From: Neospora caninum Liverpool
Taxonomy: Eukaryota; Apicomplexa; Conoidasida; Eucoccidiorida; Sarcocystidae
Reading direction: 5' to 3'
Length of the DNA stretch: 64,000 bases
Assembly: GCF_000208865.1 (NCBI RefSeq)
Contig: NC_018392.1
Span: 1,178,001 to 1,242,000, forward strand
This document shows positions 9,950 to 36,520 of this stretch, in pieces (within the stretch, counting starts at the first letter, position 1; every line of letters begins with the position of its first letter). The notes under the pieces are model-generated. The model searched no databases. It saw only the letters and a program-made list of their open reading frames with translations, and was not told where the DNA came from. The translations under genes and the position numbers were made by a program.

Positions 9950-12395
9950 CTTGCCTCGGGGGATGAGCAAATGGGACAGAGCGCCACGAGTATTCAGGCG
10001 CAGAATAGCTGAAAATGGGGGAGTGGGGCGCGCGCGCGCGGCAGGGTTCGTTGCGCGGACGAAAGTGGACGAGGAAAGTTCTCGTGCCGAGCTACAAAAA
10101 AACGGGGGCTTCGCGGGATTCCCGGAAAAGGAAGCGTTACCAAAAAACGGATTTCTGAGCACAGTTGCCGCCCCGCAGTCGACGGGGTTCTGAGCAGGGT
10201 CCTCTTACAATCAGCTGCGGGCGTCGAAGGTGCGACACGCCCGCAGGAAAATCGAAAGAAACGACACTGTACACACTCTCCAGCGACTCTAGAGCTTAAA
10301 AACTCGAGTTGGTCTTTCGGACGTCTGCGTGGGGTCTTCCCTGCTCTGTGGACGACAGTCCCTCGTTGCCACACTTCCCCAACGGTCAAAAAAATTTTGA
10401 TTTCTGCCTTCTCGGTCTTCGTGTGTCGCGGGCGCGAAGCGATAAGACTTGGAACGACGTCGCCTTTTCCAATTTCTGGGTGGACAGAAAAAACTTGCCG
10501 CAGAGCCTTTGAGTCGACAAACGCGAACCGTACGCCAAACCTGACACCGAGGGATAAGCGGGCAAACCGCGTCGAACTTTTTTTCCTCCGCGTGGGAGAC
10601 TTTTTAAAAAGAGAGGCTGCCAAGAGAACTCCAAAAAGGCAAGCGCGTCTATGCTACTTCCGTCACTCCCTCACAGTTTTTAAAAGTGGGGGTTCTTCCC
10701 TTGCAAGTCGCGCGCACAGAACGCGTAGGCCTCCACCGCCAGAGTCGCCTGACTGGAGTGGGAAAGACACGGCCTGGACTACTTTTCGCGTACCGCCAAA
10801 AAACGCGTTTCTCACCCTCTCTCTCAGGCTATGCGCACGCGCCAAACAGATGACCAGCTGCGCGAGAAAAATGCCGAGAGGCCGAAACGGGCAAGCGCGC
10901 TTTCGTTCGAGGACTCGCCTCTTACCGGCCTTTTTTGGAGTTGAAAGGAACCGAAAAAGGCTGTGCGCGCGCAAAAGCTTTCCAGCACGCGGAACGGAAA
11001 TCCCCCGAACCCCGAGCGAGAGGTTTCTTCTTGCGCATTTCGTCCGCCTGTTCCGAATCTCTCGATTCCAAGGCGCTTACGTGGCGCTTTCCTCGCGGCC
11101 TTCCCAGGCGAGAGAAAGACTCCCTGGACTTTCGAACTCGCCTTCTCTCGCGTGTTTCCACCCTCTCTGCGCCTGGAGAGGACACTGCGAGGCGCGCGAG
11201 GCGCCTGCGTCTCCGGTTCTTCCGCTTCGCGCTAGCGAAGTTGTTTCCCGTCTCCCGCGACGTTTGCAAACACTCCGGCAACTCTCTCAGTTCTGCACAC
11301 CTATGGCCGTTTTTGCTCGCACCGCTGAACGCGCGGCAAAAAGACAGTCCCAGACAAGGCAGGGGGGCGGCTTCCTGTGTCCGGCGAGAGAGACAGAGAG
11401 GCAACGCGCCGACAAACGGTAGACCGGAAAAAGAAAACTTCCACAACTTGCTGCCTCCCGAGAAACGGCTCTGTGCTCGGGAGTTGTGTGCTTGGCGAGT
11501 CCAGACACATGCCGGAAACAAACTTCGCGCCGCAAGCTCCAGAAACGCGGAAAGGCAACGCGCGTCGCTCTTCTGTCGTGTCCTTTGCTGCGCGTTTCGG
11601 ATTCTTTTTTTCCGAGGTTGGAAGTGAACTCCTCGCGTGTCCGCCTCTCACCACCCTTCGCTGCCTCGCTCCGCGCCTCCTGGCCGGGTTGTAGCGTCGC
11701 AGTTTTTCTCCCCGTCTCCTTCTGGTGTCTCCCGCTTCCCGCCCGCCTCGTCGCTCCTTCTGGGCTCGTTCACACACAGACCACAGGGGTTCTCCACAGC
11801 GCGCTCGAGAGACTCTCCGTTTCGCACCCGCTGTTTCCCGAGGCCGGCACATGGCAAGCGTAGGCGACCGTCGCACCGTCTCCTGAACACAGACAGACGC
11901 AAAAGAACCCGATCCTGCCTGTGCAGTGGTGAAACAGCATCTACGTGCTCTGGCCGTATTTGCGTGTTTATCGGTCTCTCCCTGCGCGCGGTTCGCGGCT
12001 GCGAAGATCTCGTGAAAAGCCCTTCTCGCCTTCGTGGCAACCCGTCTTCCGACAGCCCGCTTCGCCCCCGCTCTCTTGTTAATCCACGAGTGTGCACGAA
12101 CGTTTTGCGGAAGACCGCTCTTCTCTCTCTCCTGTGTCTCTCGTTTCCCTCTTTCTTTGTTCTCTCCGACGGGGGCGAGTCACCTTCCTCTTGCGTTTCG
12201 ATTTGTGTTTATCGCGTGTATGTAAATGTGTATATCTCACCGGGTTCGTTTCCAAGTGTGCCTGTCCCCGACTTGTCCACTGAGAAGTGTCTCTTTTTTC
12301 TAAAAAAGCCGACAAAGCGTCCCTCCGACCTTCGTCTTTTTCGCAATCCCCCGCCTTCTTTCCTTCCGAGAAAGACGCGTCTTGGCCGCCTCACG
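9950..12395. promoter_or_regulatory. Shared upstream region of divergent SAM synthetase and DSK2-like genes
   Basis: About 2.4 kb with no recognised gene separates two divergent start codons, so it must contain both promoters and 5' leaders. It is GC-rich, with many CGCG and TTTTT/AAAAA stretches and GAGA-type text. Long open frames on both strands here lack family motifs and look like chance products of the base composition. No single core promoter element could be fixed by eye. Confidence 0.5.
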
Positions 12396-15300
12396 ATGGA
12401 GGGAGACTCTCCGCCACGGCCCCACAGATCTCCCAGCGAGAGCTCCTCGAAGCGACGAGACGCCTCGTCCTCTCAGCCGGCCTCGCCCTTGTCCTCCTCG
12501 TCTCAGTCTGAACGCAGCGAAGCGTCTCTGACTCTAGAGGCGCCTCCGCGGCTAGAAAAGACGGAAGAGGAAGACAGGGAGAAACGGGAGACAAAGGAGC
12601 GTGAGGACGGGCCCTCTGAGGACGAGAGCAAGGAGGGAGAGAAGAGCGAGGCGTCCTCGGCGATCCGAATCCCTGTATCAATAAAAGTGTTCAACGGAGG
12701 AACGACGAATGTGCACGTCGATCCATCGATCTCAGTCGATGAGTGGAGAAACCAACTAGAACCGATCGTCCACATTCCCCCCCACGAACAGCGGCTCGTC
12801 GCCTCCGGACGTGTCCTGCAGGTCAGTTCAGGAAGCCGTGCAGCGCCGCTACACGTGGAACTCTAAACTTGTGTCTTCGTAATGGACTTTGGGCGAGTGT
12901 TTATGCGAGTCTGTAGATGCGTGGATATTCGCGGGCATGCATGGGGATACAGTGGGCCAGTGCACCGGGAGGCAGACGGGGAACCGCATGCGAAGGTGTC
13001 GGCGCTGTCTTGGGGGCAAGTGACTCTCTGTCTCTGGAGAGAGTGAAACTGCACTCACTTTTGACTGCCACGTTCTCCAAGACTCGTGGGATCCAAAAGT
13101 CTTCAGAAAACACATGCTTCGGGGGCGGACGTGGCCCGAAAGGTATGCGTCGAATCAGGGGTAGGCAGTCACATATATAGGGAAACATTTGTCTCGAACT
13201 GGGCAGAGAAATATGCATGCGTTTCTGTGTATGTGTAGACACGTATATACACGTTCATGTTGCATGCGTACGGAGGTGGAGACACGACTTCGGCGCGGTG
13301 GCGCTGCTTGCATGCAGGGATGTCGTCTTGTCAGTTCCTACGGCCTCAGAGCGAACGGCGTCGTTCATCTTCTCCGCAACCGCCCTGCGGCAGGAAGAGA
13401 AGCCTCCAGCGCTGTGGGAACCTCGTCAACAGGCCAGTCCACCAGCCGAGGCATCTCCAGTGAGTCGCGCCGCACGACCCGACCGAGACTGTGCAGAGGC
13501 GTTTTGCGGGCGTTTTTTGAGGTCTGCCTTTTGCGTAAATCCTTCTCTCTCTCAGGACCCTTTTGCAGACGTTATGTATATATATATATATATGTATATA
13601 TGTATATGTTTGCATATCTGGTGATCTCTACACCAGGGCTCTACCGCGTCTCTCCTTCGTTCTCTCTACCCTTTCCTTTGGATCTCCCTCGCTGCTTCCT
13701 TTTTCGCTCTCTCGCGCCGCTTCGGGTTCGCTCTGTCTCCTCCCGCCGAAAGGCGCTTCAGCGGGTCTCTCTGGCGCCCGGAGAGCGAGGCGATGCGCAG
13801 GTGTCTAGACACGCGAGCCAGTTGGAGGCGCGCGGACCCCACCTGTGCCGCACCCAGAAAAGACGTGTCCGCGCGCATGCAGGAGTGCGTCTCGAGAGGG
13901 TCGGGAGAGGCACATGCATACATGCAGCGAACTGGGTGCGGCGTTGTTTCGCAGGCAACCAAATCCGCGGCTTGGGAGCGGCCGCGCCTGGCCCCGGCGA
14001 GGGCGACGCGCAGCGCGATTTTGTTCAGCAGCTGATGCAGTCTTCGTTGATGAATCAACTCACGGAGAGTCCCGACTTTCTGCAGATGGTCATGGAATCG
14101 AACCCCCAATTGCAGCAACTGCGCGAACAGAATCCAGAGCTCAACCACCTCCTGAGTGACCCCCAGGTTCGAAACGCGGCGCGTTCAGCAATCTCCCTTC
14201 TTCTTCCGTTTTTTTTGTCTTTTGATGTGCCTGACGGGCTGCCGACACACACACACACACACATGAGGATCTCCGCAGCTCTCTCTCTCTCTGCATCGGT
14301 CTCATGTATGTCCGTGTTCGTGAGGCCTGCCAGATTTCTCTTGTTTTGTCGCTTCGATGAAACTTATTTGATTAACATAACAACACAGAAGATTAAGCTG
14401 CATTACGTTAAAACTTCACACTGGATACGTTTGAATGTTAACTTACTACAGACCATGGGAGCGCAAAGTCAATCAGTTCCATTATTAAATAAAGGGAAAT
14501 CTTTTGTTGTTACTGGGTGTCGAGTATTATCCATACATACCAGGCGTAAGAAGCTTCCATCCAGTTACTAAACAGGTGCCAGGCGTGTATGTACACTCGA
14601 ACATGTGCCGACAAGTGCGTGCGTGCGTCGATCTGCCGCGCTCCGTGTGCACTGAGAAGAGGCGTCGACGTGGAGATGCTAGAGGAGTCTTGTCTTCTTC
14701 GCACTTGAGCCTTCAGTCTCTGCGCCTTTTCTTCAGATTTTCCGCCAGTCTATCCAGATGGCGAGAAACCCCGCTCTCTTGCGTGAGATGATGCGGAGCA
14801 CCGACCGCGCAATGGCCAACATCGAGGCTCTCCCAGGGGTGAGTGAAAACCGTTTCAGGGAACAATTGAGCGACAGGGGACGCCTTCCGCAGGAAAAGCA
14901 TAGAGAAAACGCCCGGGAAACGCAAGTGGTGAAGTTGTGCATTGCACAGGGTCTGTGACACAGTCTCAGCTCTGCGCGCGTGCTGCGGGTCAGCAGGCCA
15001 GAATCTCATTTGCCCCCGTGGCAGTCCATATCCGAGGAAGGCAGTGGCTATAGCGAAGTTTGACCGTAATGCAGCTTAATCTTCTATGCTGTTACGTTAG
15101 TCAAACAAGGTTTCGTCGACCCGGTTGCACGCACAAAAGGCCGCCCCTGCCTAGTGTATACCGGCCAGTCCGCCGTCTCCGAGTCCATGCATGCACACAA
15201 AAAGGGTTTACACTGCGTAGGCTGGAAGCATTCGGTTTTTCAGCCCCCTTTTCACAGACCGTACACGCACAAACGCGTGCACGATCTGCTTTCCGTTCCT

Positions 15301-17513
15301 TTATATATATATGTACCTGTCGGTTTCCAGTTTCCTCTCCTCCGTTTCTCCATTGGATATATATCTAGACAGAAAGTGTTTGCCTTTGTCTTTGTTGGGA
15401 TGCATTTCGAAAATTGCTCGGCGGGCCTCGCGGCTGGTAAGGGGAGACTTCACGACGCATGCACGTTTTTTCAGGGCTTCCACGCACTAATGCGGATGTA
15501 CCACACAATCCAAGAGCCGATGTACGCGGCGACGATCGACGCAGCCGCAAGCGACTCGGTCGGGGCTGCAGAGACGCAACAGGCCTACGAGATTTCACGC
15601 CGCGTCGAGACGGTCGAGGCAATGCCGAATCCTTGGGGTGAGAGGACGACGCGAGGAAAGTCGAGAAGAAACCGTTTCGTCTAGGGCAGACGGCATACTC
15701 CCTTCTCCCGAGACCCCAGTGCACACACTCCCTCTCTGTTCGTTGTGCGCCTTCCGCCAACTTTGTTCTTTTGAGTGCTGTCCATCTTTTCCAGACTTTT
15801 CTCCCCTGTGTTCTCTCCACAGCGCCGCGCTCTTCGCCGTCGGAAACGCCTGCGGCTTCGCAGTTTGATCAACTTCTAAGGAGGAGCCGCGTATCCGAAA
15901 GTCCTTCCACCGGAGGTCCAGCAAATGTAAGGCAGCGTCCGTCTTCCGCCTCTCCACTTCTTTAAAACACAACCGAAATAGCCATCTTCCGGTGCCTTTC
16001 TGCATTCGCTTCTTCCCTCTGGACCGCGGTGGTGTTCCCTTGACCTCGCTCACCTTTCCTCTCTCTTTGTTCGCTCTGCGTTTTCCTCTCTCTTTGTTCG
16101 CTCTTTTTTTTCTTTTCTCTTTGTTCGCTCTGTCTTTCTCGTTGCACGCGTTCGAGCGATGTGTGTTGCCAGCACCGTCTCTCTCCGTTGCTGTGCAGGG
16201 TTCCCCAGAGGCGTGTCTTTCTTTCCCCGGTCCCTTCGGCTTCCCGGTTGATCGCATGCGTTTGTCTTCTTCGCCGCGACCGCCGCAGCCCCCAAGTCCG
16301 TCGCCGCCTGGAGGCTCTGCGCCCCCGTCGACACTCGCCGCCGAGGGCGGCCGTGCATCAAGCGAAAGGCCCGCTAGTCGGCCTATACGCGGAGAAGGGA
16401 GCGCGGCTGCGACGGATTCCGCGCGCGAGGCTGCGGCCTCACCCGCGTCGAATTCGCTCCCCTCTGGAGAGCCGCCTGAAAGAAATCCACTGGGAGGAGG
16501 ATCAGAGGATGGAGACGGCGCAGGCGTGGGGACTCAGGACGATCCCTCTTTTCGCCTCGTCATGGACCTCTTAAGAAGCAGTTTACGAAACTCCCGAGAC
16601 ATGAGACAAGTCGATCAAACGAACCGGTAAACTCTCATGTCCATATATATATATATGTATAGAGGTGAATTATATCCATAAATATTCGTACAATCGGTAT
16701 TAACGCATATGTGTATTCAAAGAGATACATTTACACATCTGCATCTCCATGCTTTATAGATGGAGACGCACATGTGCATGCGTCTCTATGATTGGGAGAT
16801 GCCTTTTCCCGCTGCTTGTATCAGCATGGCGACACCTGTGCATGTGAATGCATGCGTGGGTGGGTGCTGGGTGGATGCCCGAGCGGAAGCGTGTGGTCCG
16901 CCGTACAAACGCCTCTTTTTGACGTGCGTGATGTCTCCCCCCCTTGCCAAGATACTGAGAGATTTCTATGCGTTTGTACATGCATTCCGTTTGTCTTTCA
17001 CCGCTCTGGGGAGACCGTCTCTGTGCGTCGTTGAACAAGGCTTGTTTGTTCTGTCGCCTTTTCTGCTCATTCTTGATCAAATGAGATGATGTTTCTTGCT
17101 CTCGGAGTCGCTCGCTCGTCTCCGTCTCACTCTCGGTGTTCTCTGGTTCGGGCCGCCGTGTCCCTCTCGCTCCACGCCTCTGCGCCACGCACTGGCCTGT
17201 CTGTCCTTTGCATGCGTTTTGTAGAGGTGCGGCGCAGACTGCAGCCTCTCAACTCCCTCTCGGTGGTCCAGGACTGCTGGGGATGCTGTCGCCTTTCGCC
17301 TTGGGGTCGGCGCCTTTCGCCCCGCCGTTCTCTCCTCCGACGCGGCAAACGAGCGACGGGGAGCGTGCGCAGACGAGTATTGCTCCTCAAGTGCCGCAGG
17401 ATGAGGCTTCAGGTACCTCCACGTCTTTTTGCCCCATTCTTTCGGCGCCACGTCCTCTCTTCTCAGCTCCACAGGCGGGTGCCTTCCTCTCCCACGCCTA
17501 TATATATGTATAT

Positions 17514-17547
<34 letters not shown>

Positions 17548-17557
17548 ATATATATAT

Positions 17558-17604
<47 letters not shown>

Positions 17605-17752
17605 TGTATGTGCGGATGGTGTGAGGCTGCACTACACATATGTGTATGCTTATTGGAGATGTGTGCATAATGTTCGCACGCTCCGAGTTCCAGGGACACA
17701 GATACTGTATGGGGATATCTCTGTGACAGGCACACAGATGCATATACATACA

Positions 17753-17784
<32 letters not shown>

Positions 17785-18509
17785 AGTGGGTAGAATTCTT
17801 GATTGCGGAGCCTAGTTGGAGTATCGGTCACGATTTCCACGATGTGAGATCGTGTTGTTTTCAGCGGCGGCGAGTCGCTACGCAGTGCAGCTGGACACTC
17901 TGCGCTCGATGGGGTTCACAGACACCGCGCAGTGCATTCGAGCCCTCGAGACGGTCGGAGGTGGGTTCAGCAAGGCGTGCGCGGTTTCACCGGGGTTGCC
18001 GCGCAGGTCTGCTGAATTGTTGAGCCTGTTTGCAGGACTTTTCCTGAACATTTAAACTCTTTTTTTCAGTAGAGAGCCTTTGAGCATGATTCGCACGTCA
18101 GTCGGCGTCGGTGGGGAGTCTCCCAAGCTCGATAAATATTCATACAGAGCGGCCTGCGGCGGGCAGTGTATGATTCTAGCAATGGGCGGCATCCCTGCCT
18201 GAAGCGGCGTCTGTCGCTTTGGATGCAAGTGCATGTTTTTGTTCGCACCGTCGAGAAATCCGAAAGGTGGATCTTCGTGTCTAAACCCAGACATCTGTGT
18301 GCTTGTGTCCTTCTCCCTCTCCCGCCGTTTTCACCGGTGAACAAGCTGTTTCCGTTTCCTCTTCCCCCTGGAAAGTTATCCCCCCCCCCCCCCCCCCCCA
18401 CCCCTCCCCTTGATTGCGAGTCTCTCGAAACATTTTGTCGCGTTTTTTCTCAGGAAACCTAAACCGAGCGATTGACTTGCTTTTGGCGCAGCAGACCCAG
18501 CGGCCTTGA
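12396..18509 (+). CDS. DSK2: Dsk2/ubiquilin-type ubiquitin shuttle (UBL-STI1-UBA), 10 exons
   Basis: Exons 12396-12821, 13318-13459, 13955-14166, 14737-14838, 15475-15637, 15823-15926, 16199-16626, 17225-17412, 17865-17960 and 18454-18509 join in phase into 638 residues. Residues 1 to about 90 are a Ser/Glu/Lys-rich low-complexity lead. A ubiquitin-like domain follows (about 91-170: [19 protein letters not shown], then VVHLLR). STI1-type helices rich in Met/Gln/Leu cover about 210-312 ([44 protein letters not shown]). A long Pro/Ser/Gly linker leads to a C-terminal UBA domain (about 592-632: [21 protein letters not shown]). This order defines Dsk2/ubiquilin proteins, which bring ubiquitylated clients to the proteasome. 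The introns carry AT microsatellites and small pyrimidine repeats. Identification is secure; the exact paralogue is not. Confidence 0.95.
13574..13605. repeat. AT microsatellite in DSK2 intron 2
   Basis: A TA dinucleotide run with a few G interruptions inside the second intron of the DSK2-like gene. Confidence 0.85.
16058..16132. repeat. Three copies of CTCTTTGTTCGCTCT in DSK2 intron 6
   Basis: Three near-identical 15-base copies, spaced about 27-28 bases apart, lie in the pyrimidine-rich part of intron 6 about 70-140 bases before its acceptor. Confidence 0.85.
17499..17602. repeat. Long AT microsatellite in DSK2 intron 8
   Basis: About 100 bases of near-pure TA with scattered C and G. A second TA run of about 30 bases lies in the same intron at 17752-17784. 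Confidence 0.9.
18380..18399. repeat. Poly-C run (C20) in the last DSK2 intron
   Basis: Twenty consecutive C on the plus strand, about 55 bases before the final acceptor of the DSK2-like gene. Confidence 0.9.
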
Positions 18510-18994
18510 AGGCGCATGCATGCACTGGAACCGAACGCGAGGCGCTTCGCGTCCATCGCGGTTTGCTCTTCGTAAAAACCGAGTCGTGGAAAAGGTCCAG
18601 GTCTGTCTTGGGAGCAAGCTTGGGGTTTTCCTTGTGTGCGGGAAAGACGCAGGAAGGATCGTGTATATCTGTGTGGGCGACGGGCTGTGAGGAGCTCGGT
18701 TCGTCGACCTTGTGAAAAGTGGAAAAAATGCAGCGAAGGCGGGGGATGTCGCGAGGGAAAGCGTTGCGAGTCTGTGCCCGAGAAAGAGAGCGTCGCTGCT
18801 GCGCGTGGGAACTAGAAAGCCATCGAACCAACTCTTCTCGCGCGTGAAGGGAAGTTTCACGCAGAAAACGGCGCGCGCGCGGCGTGAAAGAACTCTCGAG
18901 GCAGACAGCACTGTTCTCTCTTTTTTGCCAAACGAGATCGCGCACACGAGAGCTGTCCTCTCAGGCCTACGCGACACAGAGGCAGAGAGTTACC

Positions 18995-19012
18995 GGGGGG
19001 GGGGGGGGGGGG
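18995..19012. repeat. Poly-G run (G18)
   Basis: Eighteen consecutive G on the plus strand, in the spacer after the DSK2-like gene. Confidence 0.9.
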
Positions 19013-19481
19013 TTGGGGAGGGGAGCAGGCGTTTCATCGCGCAGCCATCCGCCTCTCCACGACGTCCCTGAAAAAAAAAACGCACTTTTCTTTCTAGGAG
19101 TTAGGGTGTAGGAGCCGAGGTTGGATCGGATCCCACCTTTTAAACGGACACAAGGAGCGTATTCTCTTTCCTTCAAGTGACACACACACACACACAGATG
19201 CATATAGCGAGAGATAGACACTTGCAGAGAGCCTTCTTCACTTATTTGGTGTAGAACCGCGTCTCCTTTTGGCAGTCCTGTTGCCTCCTGCAAATACTGC
19301 ACTTTGAAATCTGTTTCGTTTCGCGAGGAAATGCGGAAAAAGTGCTGAGAGACAAAAGCCACAAGCGAAGCCCTAGCCATGGAAAGACTCCGCGGGGCTG
19401 ACTACCCTCTCCAAAAGGAATAGTGAATGTATCCAGAAAACGGTCTCTTCGTTCACATGCATCACTGTTGGTACGCAGAGA

Positions 19482-19482
19482 C

Positions 19483-19508
<26 letters not shown>
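19482..19508. repeat. AT microsatellite
   Basis: About 13 TA units in the spacer between the DSK2-like and SR140-like genes. Confidence 0.9.
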
Positions 19509-19513
<5 letters not shown>

Positions 19514-20560
19514 AATTCTGCTGGAAGGCAGAGTCGTTGCTGAGAGCGCGAGAGTCCTGGTCACTGGCTGCTTGAGCGGGGCGCATGAGATCTTGGGAAA
19601 TCGTCCAAACCGCAGTTTGGTACAAGCCAGCTGCCGTGTCTGTGCATCGACTAATTGAGACTCGGTTATCGTTTTGAGACGCTGTGCTCCCTCGAAGAAG
19701 CTCAGAACCATCCTCAGAGATTCTCTCGGCACACTGGTACGGATATTCGATTTGAAATACGCAAACCTCAAAAGCTTTCCGCCTTTCTTTCTTTTTCTAC
19801 ACGGTAGTACCAGCTGAATATACGCACACCTTTTCTTTCTCTCCACCAGAAGCGGATTCCGCGCCCGTGGGAGGCTTCCGTGGCGGAGCACATCATCAAA
19901 ACTCCGACCGTTTTCTGCGCTGCAGTTCTTCCGAATCCCCCGGTGTTCACGCGAGATGTGCCAGGGCGCGTTGCCGTTCCTGTTTCGTTTTTTTCTAGGG
20001 TAAAGGAAAGCGCGGCAGTCAAAAGACGTGTGTGTGGTTTCTGGTTGCCACAGAAATACGGTTTCGACAGCCGGGGATGTTTCCTCGAGTGCAGCGTGAA
20101 GGAGCAGCGTCGTTTTGGCCTTTTATCACGAGTTGTCTCCGCACGCGCCGGCGGTCCGCCTCTCGTTTACACTCTCGTTTCGGCCAGAAAAAATCTGTCT
20201 GCTACAGATTTTACAGAGAGACCCGAGACCGTCTGGGACCGCGTGGTGTTTTTCTCGCTGTGATGCGCCGCCGGCTTTTCCTGGGGAGTCTCTACGGCGC
20301 ATGCAACCGCCTGCTTGATTCCAAAGCTCGCCGCCCGTTTTCTCTGAATTATGCCGAGAATCTTCTCTGTTTCCCTCCTCCTTTTTCTTTGAGACATCTG
20401 TCTTCTTTCCCATTTCCTCGTTTCGCACATAGCGAGGACTCGGAAAACGCACAGAAGAAAGCACTTGCTGGAGAGAGTCGCCCTTGCTTTCTCTCGTGCT
20501 CTTGGTTGCTTCTGCATTCCTTTCCGTTTCCCTTTCTCTTCTCCCATCTCTCACCTTTCC

Positions 20561-20620
20561 TGTCTCTCTTTATTCGGTCTCCCTTGATTCTGTCTCCCTT
20601 CATTCTGTCTCTCTTTCCCC
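20561..20620. repeat. Four tandem copies of a 15-base TGTCTCCCTTNATTC unit
   Basis: Four adjacent 15-base copies differ at one to four positions each. They lie about 700 bases upstream of the SR140-like start codon. Confidence 0.85.
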
Positions 20621-21311
20621 TGAATAAGTGTTCCCCCGCGGTCTTGAGCAAGCGCGGAGACAGTTGTGGCGGCGGAGAGTCTGATCGCGCGACGGTCCCT
20701 TTTCTGCGAAGTTTGCCGGCACCTTCGCACGCGACTGGTCCCCTTCTGAGGCCGGGGGGGAGGGGGAAGACGCGTGCCACGTCGAAAGAAACGTCTTCTC
20801 GCGCCTGAGGAAAGACTGCAGTCTCAGGAACAGTGCGGTTCTACCAGACGGCGAAAGGGATGTGTGAAGAGGGCCGTGCTTTTTGTCGCCTGAGGACACG
20901 GGAAAAAGAACTTTCTCTTTCCGATATTGCCGCTCCTCCTTCGCGGCCTTCTCTTGGCTCTTTCGTTTCTGCCGAAAGGGCCGGGTTGTCAGGATCAATG
21001 CGTTCTCTTTCCGAAATCGTCTTCAACTCCTCTTTTTCCTTCTTCTTTCCCTCCTTCTTTTCCTTCTCCTCTCTCTCTCATATGTCGCAAGATACCCCCA
21101 CTGCGTGAGGTGTTGTCTGCTGCCTCTTCTTGTTCCGTTGTTCTCGTTTTCTCTCTCGTGCCTCGCGCGTTTCCTTCTTCGCCGCCGTTCCTCTCCTCCG
21201 CACAAGAGCCCGCGAGTGCGGTCAAGTCGTCTTTTTCGACGTTTTCCTCCGCTCTTCTTTGGAGGCTGCTGAACAGTTGCTCCACTGCGTCGCACCCCTT
21301 TTTCCCTCACC

Positions 21312-34753
<13,442 letters not shown>

Positions 34754-34833
34754 GTAAGCCGCAACCTGTCCTCTTTCCAGTCTTTTCGCCTTCCATATGA
34801 TGCATGCCTTTATGCTAGCCTCCGTGCGCACAA

Positions 34834-34982
34834 ACATGTCCAATCCTATGTATATATATATATATATATTTGCAAATTGTTTGTACATCCATATATATAG
34901 TCTACTGTATATATATGTATACAAAAACCTATAAATATACATATATACACAATTGACTATATATATGGATGTAGAAACAATT

Positions 34983-35024
<42 letters not shown>

Positions 35025-35043
35025 TGGGCATGCAGACATGTTT
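34834..35043. repeat. ~210-base imperfect palindrome (MITE-like hairpin)
   Basis: The left arm contains TGCAAATTGTTTGTACATCC (34871-34890) and the right arm its near-exact reverse complement (about 34968-34986). Pairing continues inward through ATATATATAGTC/GACTATATATAT and TGTATATATATGTATA-like text to a spacer of about 14 bases near 34922-34935. It continues outward through TA runs to CCAATC and GATTGG. It lies just after the last modelled SR140 exon. No coding capacity. Confidence 0.85.
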
Positions 35044-35251
35044 GGGCACATTTACATATATGTTTTTGAATGGCTATTCGTGTGTTGAGGGATAGGCGTT
35101 AGAGAGAGAAATTGATGTGTCCTCACTGCTCTGTGGTCGGAAAGAAGTCGAGAGTCACGGAGACAAGCGCACTTATCTGTGTTGCCTGTGTATCTCTTCA
35201 TTCACTGCTATCGAATGTTCACAGGGACACTGTCATGTAGACCTCCTCTCC

Positions 35252-35282
<31 letters not shown>

Positions 35283-36520
35283 ATAAGTGTATGTGGTTGT
35301 GTGCACGTTTGAGATGTCTGTTGTGCGTACGAACCTCGCCATCGTTCGGCGGATTCTTGCATCGTCGCGTCTTTTTTCTCTCTTGTGTGGCTGCGTGTTT
35401 GCAGAGAAAGAGGCAAGTTTCGTTTTTTCTTTTTCCTCATACTTTCCCCAGTCGTGACTGCCCTTGAGATGGCGCGGGTAGCACGCATGTCTCCATGCAT
35501 CTCTGTTTCTGTGAAGGCCCTAGACACCTCTTGGTTTCAAATATCGTCTCGCAAATATACTCCTACTTGATCCAGAAAAAACTCCAACATTAAACAGCAG
35601 CTTCCCATCGGTCACCATTCTGTAGCCTGCGGGTGTCGGTCGCCTGCATGCACGCAATTTCCTACCTATGCAGGCGTATCCATATGCATGCAAATTCGTA
35701 CAGTAATTCGCACATATAATACATATAAATTCATATATATGTATATATATATATTTATATGTATATTCGTATAGACAGAAAAACACGAGTCATGCGTACA
35801 GCCACACGTGTTTTTGTACGCCCACGTGTATAAACAGAAATACGTGACTCCTGCATAGAATCTCCTACATATTTATGTGTAGGACTATTTTGTGTATGTA
35901 CTTTTTGAGGACTGTGTTGATGGCCGTTTGTGTATGGGTCTGATTTTAGAAAGATCTGATTTGAGTCGGTGTGTGTTTTTGTCGTGGAACCTCGCAGACT
36001 CATAGGATGTTTGTTGCATTTTTCTTTTCTCTCTCAGGCCCCATGGAAATTCGTCTCTGTCTCACTCGAGACCGTCGAAAGTTTCCTGCTCGTAGCGAGT
36101 TTTTTCTCCATTTGCCGTTGTCGCCAGAATGGTTTGCGTTCATTTTCTTTTGTCGCTGTCCTCCTCTGTCTAAAAGGCTGTTCTTGATCTGCGCCACGTC
36201 CTCCGTTCGCGTTCCCTGTCTCTGCGCTTCTCTGTCTTTGCGTCTTTCTCCGCTTTTTGACGTCTCTTTCGACTTCAACTTTTCGCTGTCACACCAGCAG
36301 CTGAACAGGCTCGTGCCACTAGAAAGTTTTTCGTTCCCTCTTTTTTGCATGCGTCGAAAGAAAGCAGGCCAAACTGCGACGGAAGCGTCTTGCGGGCCGC
36401 TCTTCCTCGGCGTTTCTCTTCCGTTTCGCAAACACGTTTTAAGGAATCGTCCTCTGCGAAGAAAGGCGACTTGTCCACGGCAGAGAGAGAAAACGACACA
36501 TGCGAGAGAAACCGGCACAC

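Larger units (their letters stand above)
18510..21311. other. Gene-free region between DSK2-like and SR140-like genes
   Basis: Both flanking genes are on the plus strand, so this holds the DSK2-like 3' end and the SR140-like promoter. It contains a G18 run (18995-19012), a TA microsatellite (19482-19508) and a four-copy 15-base pyrimidine repeat (20561-20620). Open frames present on both strands show no family motif or splice-consistent chain. Confidence 0.5.

Noticed and set aside
10397..11627. Long overlapping frames on both strands upstream of SAM synthetase
   Set aside because: GC-rich composition makes stops rare. There are no family motifs, and the frames on both strands look alike in quality.
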